Shown: positions 33,601-45,600 of the stretch, piece by piece
Layout of the letters: each line of letters opens with the position of its first letter
Position numbering within the stretch: position 1 is the stretch's first letter
DNA from: Nepenthes gracilis
Lineage: Eukaryota; Streptophyta; Magnoliopsida; Caryophyllales; Nepenthaceae
Direction of reading: 5' to 3'
Length of the DNA: 64,000 nucleotides
NCBI GenBank assembly: GCA_033239525.1
Contig: BSYO01000004.1
Span: 22,358,037-22,422,036 of the forward strand
Notes under the pieces: model-generated
Seen by the model: the letters and a program-made list of their open reading frames with translations, nothing else
What the model was told of the DNA's origin: nothing
Databases searched by the model: none
Made by a program: the position numbers and the translations under genes

Positions 33601-36600
33601 CATGACTAAGCGCTAAATTGTTCTTATTGATGTAGCTAATTGAATGGATAGGCATAAGTGAATGTTATGGACAATGGAAACAAATCAAATTGTTTTGGCT
33701 CACATAGGGAAAATATCAATGTAACACATGGGAGGAAATAAAAGATGAGTATGCATGCGAGAGTGGAATTTCCTGGCTTCTGCTTGGAGCATTGGTGTCA
33801 ACATCTGCCACATAACCATAAAATATAATCATATAATTGACCGGATAATGACGCCTCATAAAACCACAAATTTCACTTTGCATAATTTGTCCATTTACTT
33901 ATGTCATTGATATAACTTACCGCAAGACATAGAAACATATACATCTCCACTATACAAACTAAAATATTATTTATACATCACTCCATAAGGATAACAAAAT
34001 TAGGACAACTATTTCCCATCAAAATAACTCTAGAAAATGCTCAGCAATAAACAAGGATGATCAAAACAAAACATAATTTTTTCAAAACAAATAGTCAAAC
34101 GATCATTCAAATCTATTTAAATAAAACTAATGTTGTGCATCATTGTCAAGGGCATAAATAACGTAACACCTTGTGGCAAAGGTTTAGTTCATATATACAT
34201 AAAACTGTAATGTATGTCATAACATGCTCTGCAAGTTCGAAGTTAAATGTCAAATCCGTAGATATGAGTCCAAAATAGTGTTTTAGATTGCTCCATCAAG
34301 AGGCAATAGAAGAAAATACCAACGAATCCATTAGATGAATTTACATCATGCAATAATATCAATTAGATTGCTCCTCAATTCTAGGCTGTTCAACCTACAC
34401 CAAGTCAACCTAAGACTACAATCTACAGAATGTAATTCAATGAACAGATAAAGCAATTGCATATGTTATAGAAGAAGGGCTATCATGAAAGTCAATTCAT
34501 GGAGTCAATGCTCCACCATAACAATTTCTAATGAGTAAAGAATCATCATTGTGGTCATGTGGAACAAGTTTAGTGAAGCCAATATGAATCAAAATAAAAA
34601 ACAGTATCATTCTTAAGAAATAAATAAGTGAACTCAAATTTCAAAACTGATGTAAAAATTAGCAAATAGACACCTGAATTGACAAAATAAGAAAACTGGA
34701 GATATTAGAAAGTACTTTCCTGGAAATAATCTTGCTATTTTCTATTAGTAATCAGCCTTGGTTGATTTTCCTTCTCTTTAGCTACTTGTTCCCCGAACTA
34801 TCTCCTTATGGCCATGATTTGGCTACCTTTTGGACTCTGTAATTTCTGATTCGAATGACAAAGGAAGCACCTCATTTGCCAAATGAATAATTCCTTTCAC
34901 AACCCTGTCATCCTTTGATGTGGCAAGCAAAGAATGATCACTTATCAACATGTGGGCCACAAATGCACAATGTAACGTTTCTATTGGCCTCATCACATGT
35001 GAAACATGTTATAAAAAATTGAAATTCCCGTGAGGAAGCCTACCAAATATTGCATTATAAATCCACCTAAATTTCCAAAGTCTTCCTACTAATTTATGTT
35101 TTGGTTAACCATTAGTTTCATTATTAGATTATTTCTAGGGTATATACCTCCCCTTATTTACATACCCAAGATAGGACCATGAATTATAGGTACCCAAATT
35201 GAGAAATTACAATCCTATACCGAGCTTTAATGATGTTAACTAATTATTAGGTTAAATCTTAGGTGATTGCCAAAAGAAATTGCAATCACACAAGTAATCA
35301 AACCTTAATAACACATATCTAAGCCTTAGATAGTTACATTACCAAAATTAAGTTAGGCATATGCACTATATGTACCATAGCTATGTATAACCCAAAACTG
35401 GCTTTCAAGGTTTTAAATTGGAAGTCCACTTTGAGAAGGAATTACAGTAAGCTAAAAGTTTCTCTTAGATTATGTGAGATTTGAAGATTATTTATTTTTC
35501 TTACTCTCTACCAACGGTAACGGTTTAGTGCAAATTGCAATAGAGCAGTTAAATCTACAGTGTCTTAGATACTGTTAGAAAAGAATGCTGTTATAGTCAA
35601 ATTAGACTGCTTTTATTTTGTGTTTGTCACTTTCATTACTCTGGAAAGTAATTACAGCGCTTGCTAGAAACTAGTCAATCCTTTGAAATGTTCGGCCATG
35701 CCATTCTTTTGTGGATTAATGGGGCATCTAATTCTTCATCAGATTGATTGCGTGGGGATTCTCCAATCGTTCTGTTCTGGAGTAAATATGTTCATGAATC
35801 TGCAGTTCAAATGCTTGATCTTCTAGATGCATTATAGTGGATGTATATTTAGAAATTTATTTGGTTGCGTCCTTAATGTTGGGGTGATCATTGATTCAAC
35901 GATACTATTGTTTCGTAGTAATCTGGAGGTTACTAGTTTAAATTATAGAAATAATATTTCTGTATTGTAAAGGCAAGGTTTTGTACATTTAGCCCTCCCA
36001 GACCCCACCTTGTGGGAGCCTCTTGCAATATTTATTGTCCCTAACTTGCTTTACATCCCTCAGTTGTAAACAGATGGAAAAACTGCCTTAGCTTCTGCAA
36101 CATCTAGTAATGCTTACTTAACCACTCTTGTATATTAGTGACAAAGTTAGTTGCACACCAGGTTGGTAAGGTGCATGGAACCGGTGGTGAAACAGCTGAG
36201 AATTATCCTCCAGGCTTATTTTTCCGGCACGCTGGACACAGGTTTGAAGCTCCTGTATTAATTTATCTTCAGTTATAACTTTATGACAAAGCAACTTCAT
36301 ATGATTAATGCGCACAGGTTAGTTGACAATGACATATTAGGGCAGCAGATAGGTCCGTGGTCATGAGCTTGAATTCTACTGTTGTGCCAGTAATGGTCAA
36401 TAGTCTTGACCATGTGAGGTCATAGACCTGGAGTTGGTTTTAAATTTTTGTATTGGATGACATGGTTGGGGGAGGAGATTCACCATCATGAAAATTTTAA
36501 ATTATTTCAAGGTTGTCCCATTGCATGATTAGGAAACTATCTTTGGTTTAAATCTTTTTTGCTAATGATGCTAAAAGAATTAAATAAATTCCTTTCCATC

Positions 36601-37773
36601 TCCTGGATGGGATATAATATACCTCTTTATTATGTATAGTTCTTTTTCGAAATGCATCACCTTTAATCAAATGCCATTAATTTGGTTGGTTGGGTACTTG
36701 GGAGGGGTCTTGTGAGACTTCATGACTACAATTACTCATAGAATGCTGTGCTCAAAATTTTTCAGTTGATTGATGAATGGCTTGGATTTTTCTAGTATAA
36801 CCATTTTGTTCAGCAGGGATAAAGTCGTTGACTTCCATTGGAACGCCATTGATCCATGGACTATTGTTAGCGTGTCAGATGACTGTGGAAGCACTGCTGG
36901 AGGTGGCACATTGCAGGTAACGAAATTCCTATTTCTCCTATGTTTTACATATCGATGCACAGTTTTAACTAACTTATCTAAAATGCAATATTGGTCCGAC
37001 AGAGATGTTATAAATGTTTTGTTCCTCGGTGAAGGGGAACTGATCATTTTTATAACAGCATTACAATACGGGAAAATAGTGATAATTTACTGTATTATTA
37101 TAAGACTGTTTCTGCTAGTCTACTTACCAGTGTAGATTACTAGATTTGGCTCGACCTTAATAATTCAAACAAGGTACTATGTTTAGTTACTAGCTAAATT
37201 ATATTTTTTTGGTTGCCCACCAGAGAGAATGGCTTGAAAGAAATGAGCTGCCGTTATTGCTAATGGTGGGTTATGATCCATCATAATTGGGTTTAGGTTT
37301 GTGATGTGTCATCCCGAGTCCAACCCTAATGTTTTGTTTGTTATTCTTTCTACATTTGTCTATTGATGCATTATCATTTATTCCTTAGCTACATTTCCTG
37401 AATTATAGTTTTGATTATTGATTGGTAAATTATGTTGTGCATCTTAATCGACTAGAAATTTTACCAATATTGTCGATTTTCTATTTTTCTTTAGGAAAAA
37501 AAAACCCTAGTTTGGTTTTGTCTGAGTTTAGATTATAAAGTTTTTATTAAAACAACCCAAGGTATTTTCTGGGTGGGTTTGGACTGTGGGATTAGAGTGT
37601 TATGTTGGATTTGGCCTAACGATCCACGCTCAACCAATTGCCGTTCCCACATTAGAGTGTTATGTTGGTTCATGCAGATATGGCGCATAATCGATCTGCT
37701 GTACAGGCCAGAGCAGGAGGTTCTAGCGGAGTTGGAAAAGTTCAAATCTCACTTAGTCACATGCTCCTCGTGA
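18644..37773 (+). CDS. MSI4/FVE: WD40 histone-binding protein MSI4/FVE-like, complete, 15 coding exons
   Basis: The exons join in frame to 474 codons plus TGA: 18644-18792, 24265-24328, 24699-24785, 24917-24979, 26704-26769, 26918-26992, 27067-27142, 29449-29674, 30390-30471, 32500-32573, 33143-33254, 33351-33425, 36162-36241, 36817-36916, 37678-37773. The N-terminal histone-binding segment (about residues 22-90) reads YTQWKSLVPILYDWLANHNL, then VWPSLSCRWGP and RQRLYLSEQTDGS. WD-repeat ends follow: VLVWDVE (144-150), VVLWSIHDH, LILWDART (a WDxR box as in DDB1-binding WD proteins), HMFDRRNL, LNIWDYEK, LQIWRI. In Arabidopsis, FVE/MSI4 is nuclear, works with histone deacetylase and Polycomb-type complexes, and represses FLC to promote flowering; that role is family knowledge. 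The protein is shorter than Arabidopsis FVE (about 507 aa) because its N-terminus lacks the KKRGRKPK-type basic stretch. Intron 2 starts with GC instead of GT. Confidence 0.93.
18793..24264 (+). other. Intron 1 of the MSI4/FVE-like gene (5.5 kb)
   Basis: GT donor at 18,793 and AG acceptor at 24,263-24,264; the codon for Arg is split CG/A. It contains the copia-like remnant at 20,442-22,129 and an A17 run near 22,955. The remaining sequence is AT-rich with no recognised gene. Large first introns of this kind often carry regulatory sequence, but none was identified. Confidence 0.85.
20442..22129 (+). mobile_element. Degraded short Ty1/copia-like LTR element in MSI4 intron 1
   Basis: The strings AATAACAaACATTGAATTAA and then CTTAACA occur near 20,630-20,670 and again near 22,090-22,129, at the ends of two diverged LTR-like blocks. 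Directly after the first block comes TGGTATTAAAGCC (20,671-20,683), a near match to the tRNA-Met primer-binding site TGGTATCAGAGC. Before the second block comes TTTGAAGGAAGA (about 21,827), a decayed polypurine tract, followed by TATTGGAAGAATG as the LTR start. The 1.1-kb interior has no recognisable gag or pol. The left LTR limit is approximate and no target duplication was found. Confidence 0.6.
24329..24698 (+). other. GC-AG intron 2 of the MSI4/FVE-like gene
   Basis: Exon 2 ends TCAGAACAG and the intron begins GCAATC; it ends TTTTCAG before ACTGATGGC. The join gives SEQTDGS, the expected family reading. No GT lies near enough to serve as donor without breaking the protein. Confidence 0.8.
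24980..29448 (+). other. MSI4/FVE-like introns 4 to 7, non-coding content
   Basis: Between the short exons at 26,704, 26,918 and 27,067, introns 4 (24,980-26,703) and 7 (27,143-29,448) are over 1.7 kb each. Intron 4 has a partial local duplication (ATGGTTTACCAATTTGA near 25,463 and again near 25,578). Intron 7 ends with a MITE-like copy (28,965-29,137). Nothing else was recognised; ORFs in intron 7 near 28,400-28,820 have no family resemblance. Confidence 0.6.
28965..29137. repeat. MITE-like repeat, copy 1 (5'-truncated), MSI4 intron 7
   Basis: The right end, ACTAATACTAATATC followed by AATATTTTCATCAATGG, matches the right end of the best copy (55,469-55,756). Inside are ACATGACAATATCGCG and several ATATCGATA strings, also seen in that copy. 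The left terminal repeat is not visible. Confidence 0.55.
30063..30190. repeat. About 78-bp imperfect direct duplication in MSI4 intron 8
   Basis: TTCAATGTGTGTAACTTCTG...CATTCCTT near 30,061 recurs as TTCAATGTGTAACTTCTG...CATTCCTT near 30,139. It is not coding. Confidence 0.7.
30472..32499 (+). other. MSI4/FVE-like intron 9 (2.0 kb)
   Basis: Contains an (AT/GT)n-type microsatellite at about 30,737-30,779 (ATATATATATGTATATATG and variants). Otherwise there is nothing recognisable. Confidence 0.7.
33426..36161 (+). other. MSI4/FVE-like intron 12 (2.7 kb)
   Basis: From about 33,830 to 34,700 the plus strand turns A-rich and its style (many AAACATA and ATAAAC strings) resembles the A-rich strand of gypsy LTRs such as that proposed at 45,744. 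No terminal TG/CA, target duplication or coding remnant could be fixed, so I leave it unclassified. Confidence 0.5.
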
Positions 37774-39617
37774 TTTTCATGGATAGACGAATGAAGTTTT
37801 CAGTTCCAACACAACTGCTTCCTTTTAATTTAACCATGCTCAGGCATTGATGAATTGTCTTGTATCAAACTGTGCTTTTCAACTGCTTACTATTATTCAC
37901 TACTGCTTTAATGGGGGCTCACTTGCTCTCAAGAGCAGTGGATTTGGCTTGGAGTCTGCTGAAAATGAAAATGAACTCGCGGATGTGGGGTTCTGACGAT
38001 CGGCATGAATGAAAAATATCAGTACTGGTTATGTTTGTCAGTACAGCCCATTTAACGCTGTTACGTATTGCTGTCAAAATTATCGGCTGTAAAAACTTTA
38101 TTGTGAATATCGGCTGATATATTATCGATTTAAAGGCATTGTGATCTTGTCATGATATTGGAAGTATTGTATTAGTTGACTTTATATTGATACATATCGG
38201 TCGATATTTTGTTCATCGGCGTATATTTTATTCTATGAAAAATTTCTAAAATTTTCCATTAAATATTTATAAAATCGAAATTATAGACTAAAATTAGTAT
38301 TAAAATTTTTGAAAAAAAATTCAATTTATGTTTAGATGCGTAGACTGCTGAAGGAACGAAGGAAGAACTTTAAATCCCTCCTGTTTGGAGTGGTTGGCAC
38401 GTGAACGTACGCGCCTTAAAGCGGTCGGCCCGGAAAATGATAAACCGACCGCCAAAGTCGGCGCAGAAAGGTCTGGTGGGTCCGACGTCGCCACCGCCCA
38501 CTCTTTTTACAGGTTTATTTGGACCGGAAACCCGCAATTTACTGCTTGTTAAATAGAATGATGTAAAATAAAATTTATTTAAAATAGAAATCTCATGAGA
38601 TATCCACGTGACGAGGGACTGATAATGAAACTTAAAGGAGTCATTAATATGACCGGATATTAAATATTTATAAAGTCTGGAATAAATTGCAACATGGAAA
38701 AAATAATGTATTTAATTGGATAGAATATCTGATATAATCGGCATTAATTGTGCAGAGATTCAACAATGTATTTAGGTTGATTCTCTGTTTCAAGTTAAAT
38801 TTTGCCCCATTTCTACTACGAAATTGTTTCTCTTTAATTTTGTTGATGCAGAGAGTCATCGAAATACAATGGTTGGTTTATGGATTTATCATTTGAGTCT
38901 TGGGTAAAAATATCTTTAAATGAGGCACTAAGCAATCCACATACTGAATGCGTTTGTAGAAAAATGTTAGAATGATAGCACCAAGCTTGTCTTAGTTTAA
39001 AAAATAGGTGTGATTTGTTAGTCAAATGGGGGTTAGCACCAAACATTCTTTGGCGTTGATCAAAATAGTTATGCTTGTTAAATTTTGCTTTGACCAAAAC
39101 TAGTTATGTGTGAGTCGTGTCTCTCACATTAGAGCAATGTGCCCGGCAGCATGGGAGGGAGGGATAAGGGTGGACGCTGGGTGGGGGAGGAGAGAGGGCG
39201 GCTGAAGGAAGGTGTTTTTGTAAACATATAAAATGTTAGAGAAATTGTCAATGACAAGTGTTGATGTAAGTAACCAATAAGTATTAATGTGAAAATAACA
39301 AATTTCTGTATAATTTTATTCTGTAAACTTTACGGTAATACACTTCAAATGAAGATTTGTCTCGATGATTGCGTTTATATTATAGAAAACATAACCAGAA
39401 ACAAAAAAAAAAAAAAAAAGAATTTATCTTCATCGGTGAGTGATGCCCATTTTCGATTTTTGAAGAGCTACAAACAACACAGCAAAAGGCTTTATAGCAT
39501 CAGCATACGCGTTCTCTCAGGAATCGATCGTCTCTCTCCGCTTCAAATTCGACCCTTGTCAGAGAGAGAGAGAGAGCTTCCGATCAAACCAGGATACATT
39601 GATCAAGCTTTAAACTC
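37774..39617. other. Intergenic region between the MSI4/FVE-like and RHD3-like genes
   Basis: Holds the 3' untranslated region of the first gene, a MITE-like copy (38,004-38,220), a short GC-rich island (about 38,385-38,510) with a CACGTG G-box near 38,398, an A18 run near 39,402, and the RHD3 5' leader. An (AG)8 run (39,561-39,576) lies 41 nt before the RHD3 ATG. No clear TATA box was identified. Confidence 0.5.
38004..38220. repeat. MITE-like repeat, copy 2, between the two large genes
   Basis: Starts CATGAATGAAAAATATCAG and ends CGATATTTTGTTCATCGG, a degenerate version of the terminal repeats of the copy at 55,469. The interior has ATATCGGCTGATATATTATCG and CATATCGGTCG. Confidence 0.5.
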
Positions 39618-42600
39618 ATGGGTACTCTCTCTGTGTGTCTGCAATGCTTTCAATTAATTTCGCTATGATGATCTAATCGTATTAATTCGATTAGCGTTAC
39701 ACTTTGATATGTTTCAGTAATTTCCCTAATTGGGTTCTTCTGTAACTGTTCGTCTGTCGGTTCTTTGTTCAATTAAACGGTTACTTTCATGGAGCCGTTG
39801 TAATTTATGGAGATTTTATATTTCGATTCATTATCTCCATTTTGATCTGGGGTTTAGCTCGTGGAAGTTGACATTGTATGTAAATGAAGTTTCTTGATTG
39901 TCGATCTCGAAACTTTAGTTTGGATTACAGAGGGTAATGAAATTATCGATCTCGGGTAGCATTTTGTCTTGCTGGTCAGAAAATTTGGGGAAAGGGAACA
40001 TAATCTTGCCTTCTGATCTGAGATTTTTAGTTTTTCAATCTTTGGCAAAGAAAATTTCCACTTTGTTTCGACTTTGTCTGGTGGGTATCTACTGTAACTA
40101 ACTTTTTCTTCTTTTAGATTGGTGCTGTATATTTTTCATTGGCAATGTGAGATTTTTTTCGGCTCTTTTTTTTTTTTTTCTGTTTTTGTGACCAAGAATT
40201 CATTTTCCTGTTGTAATTTTACGAGCTGAGCAGTTCCAGTAATTTTGCACGAAAAACTTAAGTGGCAGGTAGTTTTCGATGGTAACTTGTGCTGCTGCTG
40301 CTTGTTTCCTGAAACTTGTTAGAGCAAGAAGGAAATGTTTACTGAAAAAAATCATTAGTTCCCTCAGTGACTTGTTTTTTTTTAAAAAAAAGTGTATGCC
40401 CTTGAGTGTTTTAATGCCATGCAGCAGTAGTAATATATGGTGCAATATTTTGTGCTGTTACAGAGTGAATTTTTTTCAATATTCTGCGTTCCTTTTCTAA
40501 TGTATTGTATTCTTCCTTAGATAATAAGAAGGGATGTTGCTCTACTCAACTGATCGACGGAGATGGAAATTTCAATGTTGTTGGAATTGAAAATTTTATG
40601 AAGGAAGTGAAGTTGGCAGAATGTGGGCTTTCATATGCCGTTGTCTCCATCATGGGTCCACAGAGTAGTGGTGCGTATTTCTATTTTAAGCCTCTTAACT
40701 GTAGGTTTTCTCATTAAGAATTACGGTTAAGGCTCTTTGCTCAAATATGTGTAACTTCAAGATTTTTCCTGGTAGGATCATTGAAGTCATTTTGCAAACT
40801 CAACTGGAAAATGTTTTTATTTGGAACATTGAACCATGGCTATGGATACTTTGTCAGCATGGTTTTTTTGTTGAGATTAAGATCCATAATACTATGTTAT
40901 AATGGTTGAATTAGTCTGAGCCAAAAAATGATGTGTAAATCAGAGTACTTTTTTTTTTGGGGATTTTACAAGTCTGTCCTTATGGCATTTGTTTTACCTT
41001 GTTTGCTGTGGTCTGGGCAGGAAAGAGTACGCTATTAAATCATTTGTTTAGTACCAACTTCAAGGAGATGGATGCGTTTACCGGAAGGTATGGTCTTTCA
41101 TAATGTTCACAAGGCTTGGATTTTTTAAGCTCAATGCAAAATGTTGGTGGAATTTTATCTTTTTAGGTCGCAAACTACTAAAGGCATTTGGTTGGCAAGA
41201 TGTGTTGGAATTGAACCTAGTACACTTGTAATGGATCTGGAGGGAACCGATGGAAGAGAAAGAGGAGAGGTGGTCTCTCTACATCAACTTCATCTTCTTC
41301 GATTGTTTTGCTTCTTGTTTTCATCACTTAAACTAGTTGACCTTGTATGACCTAAGGGAGACAATAATTTGTGGGGCATTAGCTACATATGGTAGCGTGG
41401 AAGCCTTGCTGATTCAAGTCATGCCAACTTGTGGTCTGGGAGCTATGCTATATTGTGAACTCGACAAAGACCCTCTTTGCTGGGGATGAACTAGGAAGTT
41501 CTATTTAGTATGTTGGCATGCATGGAATGAAATATTGGTAGTGGGGCTCGATATCGCAACAAAATCACAGTATGTCGTTGTATTAGTGATATATTAGTTG
41601 ATATTTGCTCCTAGATTCCGATTTGTAAAATTTTTTCGGCTATTACATACGCCAAATACCGGCCGATACAAATACAGCCACAACTGATACTAATACCAAT
41701 GTTATGTCTTGAATCCCTTAAGAGATATTAGTTGCGTATTGCGATGGTATTTCAACTATTCATTAGATGTCTAACCAACCAATTTTTTTCATTTGGCTTT
41801 TAAGTTTTGAATTTGAATTTTTTGCTTAATCAATTGTTGAAATATATACACGATTATCTTGAGTAATATCTCAGTAGTATTTAAGATTTAAGATAGCAAT
41901 CAATGCCAGTCCTCCTGGTGAGAATAACAAAAAGAACATATGTGATTGAAAGCGGCGTTCCATCTATTTAGATACTGTCTATTTATAGCCTTTCTAGAGG
42001 AGTTTTGGTGCCATTAAAGAATTGATAGACAACTCCTTTGCTAGCAGCAATTTAATTTGTCGATTTGTCCATTTGTTTCTGTGCTTGTGCTTGTGGGTTT
42101 GAGTGACTGACCCTAGTATTCAATTTGCTCGTCAACAATGATTTCTATTTTTTTTTCTGCCTGAAATTGAGAGCTGAAATTATAAAATAGCTGTCATTCA
42201 TTTCTTGAAGAGAGACTTACAGAATGTTTTGGGATATCAGCATTTAAAGGAAACTAAACGTGATAGAAAACTTAACTGGATTGAAAATTTCAGTGCTGAG
42301 TCACTGGCATAATTGCTTGATGCTATTTACATAGTGAACATGGCAGGCTCTTCCTAATCGAATCTTTCCCTTTTATGATATCAAATTCCCTGATTCATTT
42401 AAAGCTTCTATGCTTCTGTTACTCAGCGCTGATATATTTCTTAGAAGCTGCTCAGATGACTTTCAATTTTGTTTTCTTTTTTGAAATGCCTTATTAAGGA
42501 TAGAACTTTTAAAACAAATATTCCCATATTAAGTGATTTCTTAATCAGGTTGCATGAGTTAAGCCTGGGATTTTGTTATTTAAATCAAGATCATATACTT

Positions 42601-45600
42601 CTTCAATGTTTACTTGTCCACCTTAAATTGATAGGGTGGTGTGTTACTCTTTTTGGCTCATGTATACTGTTGTGTTATCCATTCTTTCCAGGATGATACT
42701 ACATTTGAAAAACAGAGTGCCCTTTTTGCACTTGCTGTTTCAGATATAGTGCTTATAAACATGTAAGTGAGAGCACTTTCACATGTCTATGCTTTCTTGA
42801 ATTAAGCATATCTCTTAAGGATGTCATCTATTTCTTATGTGAGTTGTTCCTCAATTATCAATGTAGGTGGTGCCATGATATTGGTCGTGAGCAGGCAGCC
42901 AATAAGCCTCTTTTGAAGACTGTATTTCAGGTAACCTGTATCTGTCTTTTTCTGTTATTTGATGATGATTAAATATCAAAGCATCAATGATGTATAGATG
43001 ATTGGTATCCTTGTAGGTGATGATGCGGTTATTTAGTCCACGTAAAACAACACTGATGTTTGTCATACGTGATAAAACAAGGGTGAGTTATCTTCACTGT
43101 TGAAATTGTGGAATATGTGAGGTAATGAGAACATGAATTGCTTAGTGCATTAGTATTTCTGTATTGCGGGCTCTAGGGAGGGTCTGATATATATAGCATT
43201 ATCCTTACATTTCATTACAGAAAGGTTATTTCCAGCATTTGAACTTGTGACCTTGGGGTTATAATTGAACAACCTTTTAGTTCCACCAATGCTGATTCCT
43301 TATACGATTGAGTTATACAATTGTGGGATAATGAGAAACATGTTCCTTTAGGAAATTTGGTATTGGATTGCATGTTTATTACCATTTTTTTCCTTCTTGT
43401 TTTGGTTTTCTTGACAGACACCACTGGAAAATCTAGAACCTATTCTACGGCAAGATATTCAAAAGGTGAAAGATTGACACTTCTTTTATCAAATTGCCTG
43501 CCGTAAGGTAGTCATCTTGAATATTATTTTGGTTTCAGATATGGGATTCCGTTCCTAAGCCAACAGTTCACAAGGAAACTCCATTGAGTGATTTTTTCAA
43601 TGTAAGATGAACTTTAATTTTCTACTTCAAAATGAGTGGAGGAGAATTATTATTATTCCACTTCTTATCATGTTCACCAGACTTATCCAACTTCTTTTCC
43701 ATCATTGTATTTGCTAGGTTGAGGTTGTGGCTCTATCTAGTTTTGAAGAGAAGGAAGAGCAATTTAAAGAACAGGTGTCGTTAATTAGTGCATGTGGTTT
43801 TTTTGAGATGATGCTTGCTTATTTGTAGAAAGAAAACATTCTCAGATGATTAATTCACTTCCCTGTTTACTGCTTATATAATTACCTGGTGTCCTCTTTT
43901 GTTCGGAAATAATGTATTTTAGCTTATACTTGGATATGATAAAGGCCATATGATGCAAACATGCCGATGTATGCAGATTAACGTATATCTTGTATGTAGG
44001 TTGCTAGCTTAAGGCAGAGATTCTTCCACTCTATAGCACCTGGTGGACTTGCAGGAGATCGCCGGGCTGTTGTTCCTGCTTCGGGCTTTTCTTTTAGTGC
44101 ACAACATATCTGGAAAATCATTAAGGAGAACAAGGATCTTGACCTTCCTGCACACAAGGTAATTATTGAATTACAATGAGATTGTTTTGTTGTTATGATT
44201 GGCCTTTTGTTGTTAAACTTGTAATTCATGTTTATATTGCATCTTTGTTAGGTTATGGTTGCCACTGTTCGCTGTGAAGAAATTGCCAGTGAAAGGTTCC
44301 ATAGTTTTTTAGAAAATAAGGTACCTTTTGTAACGCTGTTTTTTTTTAAAAAAAAAAATTGCTTGATCTTATTTTTTTCTTGTTCTTGGTTGACTCTTGA
44401 TGTCTGCTTACTTGATTTTAAAATTCGCAGGAGTGGTGCCAATTGGAAGGGGCTGCACTGTCCAGTCCAGTACTGGGATTTGGCAAGAAGCTTAGTTCAA
44501 TTCTTGAGAGCTGTCTATCTGAGTGAGTACATTTCATATAACTTTGTTCTGTACATCAGTCATCTACCTGGATATGGTATTATGAGAGCAATCTCATTGA
44601 CATCCTACATTTTGGAAGTGAGGCTATAGTGCATTTTCCCTCCAGTTCATGTTATATGCATACTTCTTTCTCTGCTTTACGCAACAACACTACCTTTAAA
44701 ATCAAATACCTTACTCTTTTATGGAACTTTGGGGTGCAGCCGTGCAAGTATTATATGTGATTTGCCCTAATATTCCCTTGTGAAGCTTTGTATCAGTAGA
44801 ATGGTAGCATTTTCAGTTTATTTTGCACAAGCTTCTTTGGATTAGGTAAATTAAATGATGAAAGAAGTGCCTAAGTGGTTCCATGATAAAGCCACCAAGA
44901 ATTTGTAACCTGCTTTGGCTTCATGATGGGGGAAATCATGGTATTAAGTTGTAATGGGTCTAGTGTTAAGCAACATTCTACACACACTGGCCTGGTTTTC
45001 CTATTGTGAAAAAGTATCGTGTTCTACATGTCCTAATTTTGACCATGACCTTTCTGTTTAGTTTCTCTTCCTGGATGTAACATGTGAAATATTGGCGGGA
45101 TTATAGTCCTTTACATATCTTCCATGATGAGATTGACATAATACTTCATTGTTTTCGTTAGTCGATCTAGTAATTAGCTGATTGGGGGATCAGCACTTCT
45201 GACACTTTCAGCTGGCTTTCAATCGCTAATGCTTGTATCTCCTCTATGCTGTGGCCCCCTCTCTAAATCTCAATCTCAACCTCAACCACAATGTCCCTAA
45301 GTTCCTCAGTTTAAGTTTACAAATCATGGGATTTCTGTCACAGAACCCATTTTGAAAATTCAAGCTGTCTGTCATAACCATATATTCATTTTGCAAACAA
45401 ATTTCAGTCAGGCATCACTGTTCTGAAGCACCTCGTGTCTATTTGCCTTTTGATTGAGGAGATCCTTTTTGTAAAGAATAAATACCCTTAGTCTTCTGCA
45501 AAAGGTTTTCAAAGGGCTTGTCTTCATATTAAGAAAATGGCTGGGAAGATGGTTTATGTTTAATGGGGCTAGGCTGAAGCTAAGTGGCCAGTTGGCTTGT

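Noticed and set aside
33830..35450. A gypsy solo LTR in MSI4 intron 12
   Set aside because: The composition is suggestive, but I could not find TG/CA ends, a target duplication or a matching second copy, so it is not called as an element.
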